Shown here piece after piece: positions 45,901 through 48,662 of a stretch of DNA of 48,662 bases; within the stretch, counting starts at the first letter, position 1, and each line of letters starts with the position of its first letter. The notes below the pieces were generated by a model that was not told where the DNA came from, made no database searches, and saw only the letters and a program-made list of their open reading frames with translations. This DNA is from WJJR01 sp964440935 (lineage in GTDB: Bacteria > Zixibacteria > MSB-5A5 > WJJR01): NCBI GenBank assembly GCA_964440935.1, contig CAYTTY010000031.1, positions 1 through 48,662 of the forward strand, read 5' to 3'. A program made the position numbers and the translations under genes.

Positions 45901-46108
45901 GGTTGCGTATGGACTCGTGTTCGGAACACTAGTACTACTGCTGGTGTTGCCCGCACTGTTTCTGGCCTTCAACAGTGTACGGCTCCGCGTGGCTCGGTGG
46001 ATGAACAAGACCGATGTGTCGCGCGAGTCGGTGGAACCAGCCGTGAAGGAGGCCCGGTTCGATTGGTCCTCGATGGCCGGGAAGGCGCGCGAGGCGGAGC
46101 ACGCGTAA
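42914..46108 (+). CDS. RND-family efflux transporter permease
   Basis: Inner-membrane pump of 1064 aa in the AcrB/MdtC layout. The TM4 proton-relay motif is intact, VVGILVDDAIVVGENI, with two adjacent Asp. The N-terminal signature YSFFPETEPRNIMVEVAYPGASPEEV is that of hydrophobe/amphiphile-type pumps. Its start ATG uses the last base of the adaptor's TGA stop. No outer-membrane channel gene follows. Substrates cannot be inferred beyond the MarR-type control, which suggests organic compounds. Confidence 0.92.
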   Translation: MERLTSYMIRYPIWVTVLMFSVIIFGLLALTGLRYSFFPETEPRNIMVEVAYPGASPEEVSEGVVLKIEENLDGMTGIERITSVSRENIGIVTVETVLNSDLDAVLADVKNAVDRINSFPEDAEKPVIYEQEFRTQSLMVALYGDTDLFNLKRIADDFRDRLLATEPVSQVTVQGVPDLEFSVEVSEANLRRFGLRFDEVARAVAHYNINVSGGKIDTPDEEVLIRSWGRDYQAEDLLDIPIRGSGEGTVILLKDVATVQETWEDVPDKIYYNGQTAAFLRLDQADDEDILRIAETAKQMIADFNATHESVYATAIFDRTIPLTQRIELLVKNGLIGLLLVMLCLGFFLNLRLSFWASVSIPFSFAGMFIVAHFVGITINVISLAGMIVVVGILVDDAIVVGENIFAHFERGKPPLQAAIDGTREVAAPVITAVLTTVVVFTAFFFLEGQLGEFLWQMGLVVIASVLFSLVEAFLILPSHLAHSKALEREHTVSPVRQRFESIIGYLTNRIYAPALRSALRNKWITIVMPVAFVMVTIGLVGGGLIGVTFFPNIDSDEVPVNVSLVAGRQEADTDSLLASIERVAWQVNEELSAQREDGRPMITEIVRTIGSNDLGETGSHTGKLDIQLLDGEHRGMQSYQVANIIRDAVGPVPEAQNITFGQIGRFGKAVSISLLGNNIEQLENAAKLLKNELMNFPSLKDVTDTNVKGRREIDITLKPRAKALGLTLQDVAGQVRSGFFGQEIQRIQRGKDEIRVWVRYTSDDRAALGRLDQMRIRSADDASYPFGELATYSIERGVTRISHLDRKREIKVEANQTDVEEDLPPILAEIRDDVLPRVLSQVQGVTAQFEGQSREQQETASSLQIAFGVALLVMMIMVTLVFRSYAQTFIVFSLVPIGVLGAFWGHGLQGIQVSMLSLIGIMALSGIIINDSIVFVDQINRNLRQGQSVEEAVFNGGMSRFRPILLTTLTTSLGMAPLILETSRQAQFLVPMAASVAYGLVFGTLVLLLVLPALFLAFNSVRLRVARWMNKTDVSRESVEPAVKEARFDWSSMAGKAREAEHA

Positions 46109-46248
46109 GCTCGCCATGGCAGCGGACGGTGAAGCGCTTCGTTTGCGGCAGCGCCGCTGTCAACCGTGTTAAGGTGGGGTCAATACCCCTCGATATCCCG
46201 CTTGCGCCGGGAGTCGGCCGTACTGTTAGTTACCGCTGGAATTGAGCC

Positions 46249-46334
46249 GCCGGAGTGGTGGAATTGGTAGACACCAGGGACTTAAAATCCCTTGCTCCGA
46301 AAGGGGCGTGCCGGTTCGAGTCCGGCCTCCGGCA
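46249..46334 (+). tRNA. tRNA-Leu (TAA)
   Basis: Acceptor arms GCCGGAG (46249-46255) and CTCCGGC (46327-46333) with discriminator A. The anticodon stem AGGGA/TCCCT encloses CTTAAAA with anticodon TAA at 46283-46285. A long variable arm typical of class II tRNA is present, and CCA is not encoded. Confidence 0.96.
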
Positions 46335-46450
46335 GGGAATTTCGATGTTTCTTACCTTTCGATTTCACCCGAGTCGTCCATCACAGGAAATTGTCTGTCC
46401 GTAACACCCAGACCATTCGGGTATCCTGATAGGACCGAGAGCGGAATGCG

Positions 46451-47572
46451 ATGTGGTTGACTGACCTGATGATATTGGCCGCCGGGTTGGCCGTCCTGAT
46501 TGTCGGCGCCGAGTTGTTGGTGCGAGGGTCCTCGCGATTGGCGATGGATATCGGTCTGACACCGTTGGTCATCGGTGTGACGCTCGTAGCGTTTGGGACA
46601 AGCGCACCGGAGCTGGCGGTGAGTGTCGTGTCGGCGGCGGAGGGGGAGACTGGGATCACCCTTGGCAACATCATCGGTGGGAACATCTTCAACGTCTTGA
46701 TCGTGCTGGGACTGTCTGCGTTGATTGCGCCATTGCGCATCGCCCCCAGAATTCTCCGCATCGAGGTGCCGTTGATGATCGGGGTTACGGTACTTTTTGC
46801 CGGTCTCGCATGGAATGGGTTGATCGGATGGTTTGACGGCATCATCCTGATCGGGATGCTCGGCGTCTTCCTCGTATTCAGTTTCCGTCAGAGCAAAGGA
46901 CAGGAGAGTGGGGGGGACGCAAACGTCTCGGCTCAGCCTGCTTCAAGTGATCGCGGCAAACCGTCGCGCTATTTGACCAATGGCATGTTCGTCGTTCTGG
47001 GATTCGCCGGACTGGCATTCGGTGCCGAGTGGGTGACGCGCAGCACGGTGGTGTTGGCCCAGACCATGGGAGTCAGTGAGATGGTCGCCGGCATTGTGAT
47101 TGTGGGTGGGGCCACCTCGTTGCCGGAAGCAATGACCTCTGTAATTGCGACCCTGAAAGGTCAGCGGGAGCTGGCTATCGGCAATATTATCGGCAGCAAC
47201 GTGTTCAACATCTGCGGAGCACTGGGGGTCGCTTCGCTGGTCGCTCCCGCTGGTATACCTGTTCCACCGTCCGCCATTTGGTTTGACATTCCTATTCTGC
47301 TGGCGGTGGCGTTGGCCACGTTGCCAATCCTGTTCACCGGGCGCATCGTGTCCCGATGGGAAGGAGCGCTCTTCGTGGCGTATTTCCTCGCATACGTTGC
47401 CTACCTGGTGATGGAGGCCAATCGGCATGAGGCGCTTCCCGCGTTTAGTGATGCCATGCTGCTGTTTGTCATTCCACTCACCGCGCTGGCATTGACCGTC
47501 TCGGTCGTACGCGCACTGTTGCTGCAACGAAACACAAAACGCCATCGCGATAGAGTGACAGAAGCGTATTAG
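46451..47572 (+). CDS. Sodium/calcium exchanger family protein (CaCA, YrbG-like)
   Basis: Inner-membrane cation exchanger of 373 aa with about ten helices in two homologous halves. The ion-binding alpha repeats are clear: alpha-1 TLVAFGTSAPELAVSVVSA with GNIIGGNIFNVLIVLG, and alpha-2 IVGGATSLPEAMTSVIATLKG with GNIIGSNVFNICGALG. A cytoplasmic loop (about 145-175, SKGQESGGDANVSAQPASSD) joins them. It likely exports Ca2+ using Na+, K+ or H+; the coupling ion is not evident from sequence. Confidence 0.93.
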   Translation: MWLTDLMILAAGLAVLIVGAELLVRGSSRLAMDIGLTPLVIGVTLVAFGTSAPELAVSVVSAAEGETGITLGNIIGGNIFNVLIVLGLSALIAPLRIAPRILRIEVPLMIGVTVLFAGLAWNGLIGWFDGIILIGMLGVFLVFSFRQSKGQESGGDANVSAQPASSDRGKPSRYLTNGMFVVLGFAGLAFGAEWVTRSTVVLAQTMGVSEMVAGIVIVGGATSLPEAMTSVIATLKGQRELAIGNIIGSNVFNICGALGVASLVAPAGIPVPPSAIWFDIPILLAVALATLPILFTGRIVSRWEGALFVAYFLAYVAYLVMEANRHEALPAFSDAMLLFVIPLTALALTVSVVRALLLQRNTKRHRDRVTEAY

Positions 47573-48050
47573 CGATAAAGTAACTTCGTCTGATGGGGGC
47601 GGGTTGTAGTGCCGCCGCGGACGACTGTGTGTCTCGTGCTCATCATGAATTACCCGGGCACCAGTTCGATATCGATCGCGTCACATCATCTTTACTGATG
47701 GTGTATTGTGCGGTCTTGTCGGATGTTTTCTGAACTTCGCAATGAGCGGTCATTAGCCACCGGTGTCAGGTTATCTCCCTGTTCTGCCGTTTCGAGTGTG
47801 TTTCGATAACGGTGAATGAAGCGTCCTCGTTCACCCCGCGCTGCAATAGTTCTCTCCAATTACTGTTGAACATTACACTTAGCGGATATCGCGACGTCCT
47901 GTGACAGGCACAGAGTCTAAATCTATCACGTTTGACATCGATGAACTGTGTCCGTAAGACGTTGATGTACTGAACCAAACACAATCTGATCCGCAAAGGA
48001 GAATGACAACGGACGGATTCATTGAAACGCGCAAGCAAAGGAGGTCACGT
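47573..48050. other. 478-base gene-free region upstream of the cytochrome gene
   Basis: No coding frame is supported. It holds a stem GGTGAA (47811-47816) and TTCACC (47830-47835), and a possible sigma-70 promoter TTGACA (47932-47937), 17 bases, TAAGAC (47955-47960), whose -10 box matches consensus only in part. A strong AAAGGAGG ribosome site for the next gene lies at 48037-48044. Confidence 0.4.
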
Positions 48051-48611
48051 ATGTCAGGTAGGATCAATGTCATCAAACATCGCGCTGCGATATTCATGGT
48101 TGCCGCGCTGCTTATCGCATTCCTGGGATTCACGGCATGGGCTCAGACCGATGGCAAACCGTTCGGTGGTGACGAGGATGTTGCCTTTGCCGCAAAGGTG
48201 TGGGAGGCCATCGACGGTTACCATGGATGGCGTGTAAAGACGGACATTATGATGGGTCGCTCGCCGCACGATGACTACTTACAGACCTACTGGAGTGTCA
48301 TCAATGTTGGCGACGATTACTATCACGCCGTCGTCAAGGACAATTTCTACGGGGAGGACTTGACCGCTGAGATGGTGGCCGAATCTCCCGGTGAGTACCT
48401 CGACGCGGTCACCGTGATGATCCAACGCGGAGCCGGCTACGATCCTGACAACAATAATTGGTATTGGGTGAAATACAACCCCGATGGGAACGTCGCCACC
48501 AATCCCAAGGACATGAAGCTTGCCGGTCGTGTTGCGAAGGGAGCGGACCAGGGATGCATTGCTTGTCATGCCGCAGCCGAAGGCGGCGACTATCTGTTTA
48601 CGAATGACTAG
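48051..48611 (+). CDS. Cytochrome P460-family c-type haem protein
   Basis: Exported monohaem protein of 186 aa. A signal peptide (AAIFMVAALLIAFLGFTAWAQ) is followed by the P460/cytochrome c'-beta-like domain (WYWVKYNPDGNVATNPKDMKLAGRV). The haem-attachment motif CIACH lies near the C-terminus (QGCIACHAAAEGGDYLFTND), as in this family. ATG 48051 is fixed by AAAGGAGG 6 bases upstream. P460-family proteins oxidise hydroxylamine or bind NO and CO; whether the lysine cross-link of true P460 forms here cannot be told. The stop TAG at 48609-48611 lies in the end of a repeat element. Confidence 0.85.
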   Translation: MSGRINVIKHRAAIFMVAALLIAFLGFTAWAQTDGKPFGGDEDVAFAAKVWEAIDGYHGWRVKTDIMMGRSPHDDYLQTYWSVINVGDDYYHAVVKDNFYGEDLTAEMVAESPGEYLDAVTVMIQRGAGYDPDNNNWYWVKYNPDGNVATNPKDMKLAGRVAKGADQGCIACHAAAEGGDYLFTND

Positions 48612-48662
48612 TGTCATGTCATGCACCAAGAGCCGGACAGAATTCCGTAGGGCAGGAGCACC
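48609..48662 (-). repeat. Repeat element C, second copy, cut by the window end
   Basis: The last 54 bases are the inverse complement of 8044-8097 with a single mismatch (53 of 54), including GTAGGGCAGGAGCAC at 48647-48661 and the terminal TAGTGT. The element begins exactly with the stop codon of the P460 gene. The rest lies beyond the window. Confidence 0.8.

Overview
The window reads as chromosome of a Gram-negative, free-living bacterium. It carries an Omp85/TamB outer-membrane assembly pair, OmpA-like and beta-barrel proteins, tripartite RND pumps, a periplasmic cytochrome and lipoprotein signals. An S46 dipeptidyl-peptidase, an S9A prolyl oligopeptidase and a large secreted protein ending in an FlgD-like 'VYPNPY ... 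GKIVIIK' module fit the FCB supergroup, for example a Zixibacteria-like lineage. That placement is an inference from gene content, not a phylogeny.

Layout. 1-343: a corA fragment caught between two repeat elements. 344-7500: prolyl oligopeptidase on the minus strand, then a housekeeping run tgt-yajC-def-fmt-rng. 7501-8220: a 720-base gene-free stretch filled with palindromic and dispersed repeats. 8221-15782: S46 peptidase, a methyltransferase, an AhpD-like gene with an in-frame TGA, an OmpA-family protein, and a DinB/DoxX/VOC run. 15783-16446: two MITE-like elements. 16444-24320: a beta-barrel protein, an alpha/beta hydrolase, the adaA-ogt alkylation-repair pair, a long secreted protein, cobO and an HD-GYP response regulator. 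24474-26375: a membrane glycosyltransferase. 26445-26730: tRNA-Gly and tRNA-Cys.

26785-35311 is an arsenic/metal-resistance type cluster: an ArsR repressor, an ArsP/YraQ-type permease, an RND adaptor and pump, a small thioredoxin-like protein, a decayed stretch, an AhpD-like protein, an ArsF-family lipoprotein and an ArsG-family (CcdA-like) permease. Two copies of the same dyad, TTGGC-N6-GCCAA, lie before arsR and before the permease and are likely ArsR operators. The remainder holds convergent tamB-tamA (minus), a marR-adaptor-RND operon with a dyad before marR, tRNA-Leu, a Na+/Ca2+ exchanger and a cytochrome P460-family protein. The window ends inside an inverted copy of the repeat found at 7871-8098.

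The most interesting single observation is the AhpD-like gene at 12275-11748. Its only in-frame stop is a TGA exactly at the second cysteine position of the redox CxxC motif, with a 7-bp, G-loop hairpin beginning 10 bases downstream. That is the layout expected of a selenocysteine codon with a bacterial SECIS. Second is a set of short repeat families; in two places the terminal TAG of an element also serves as the stop codon of the neighbouring gene.
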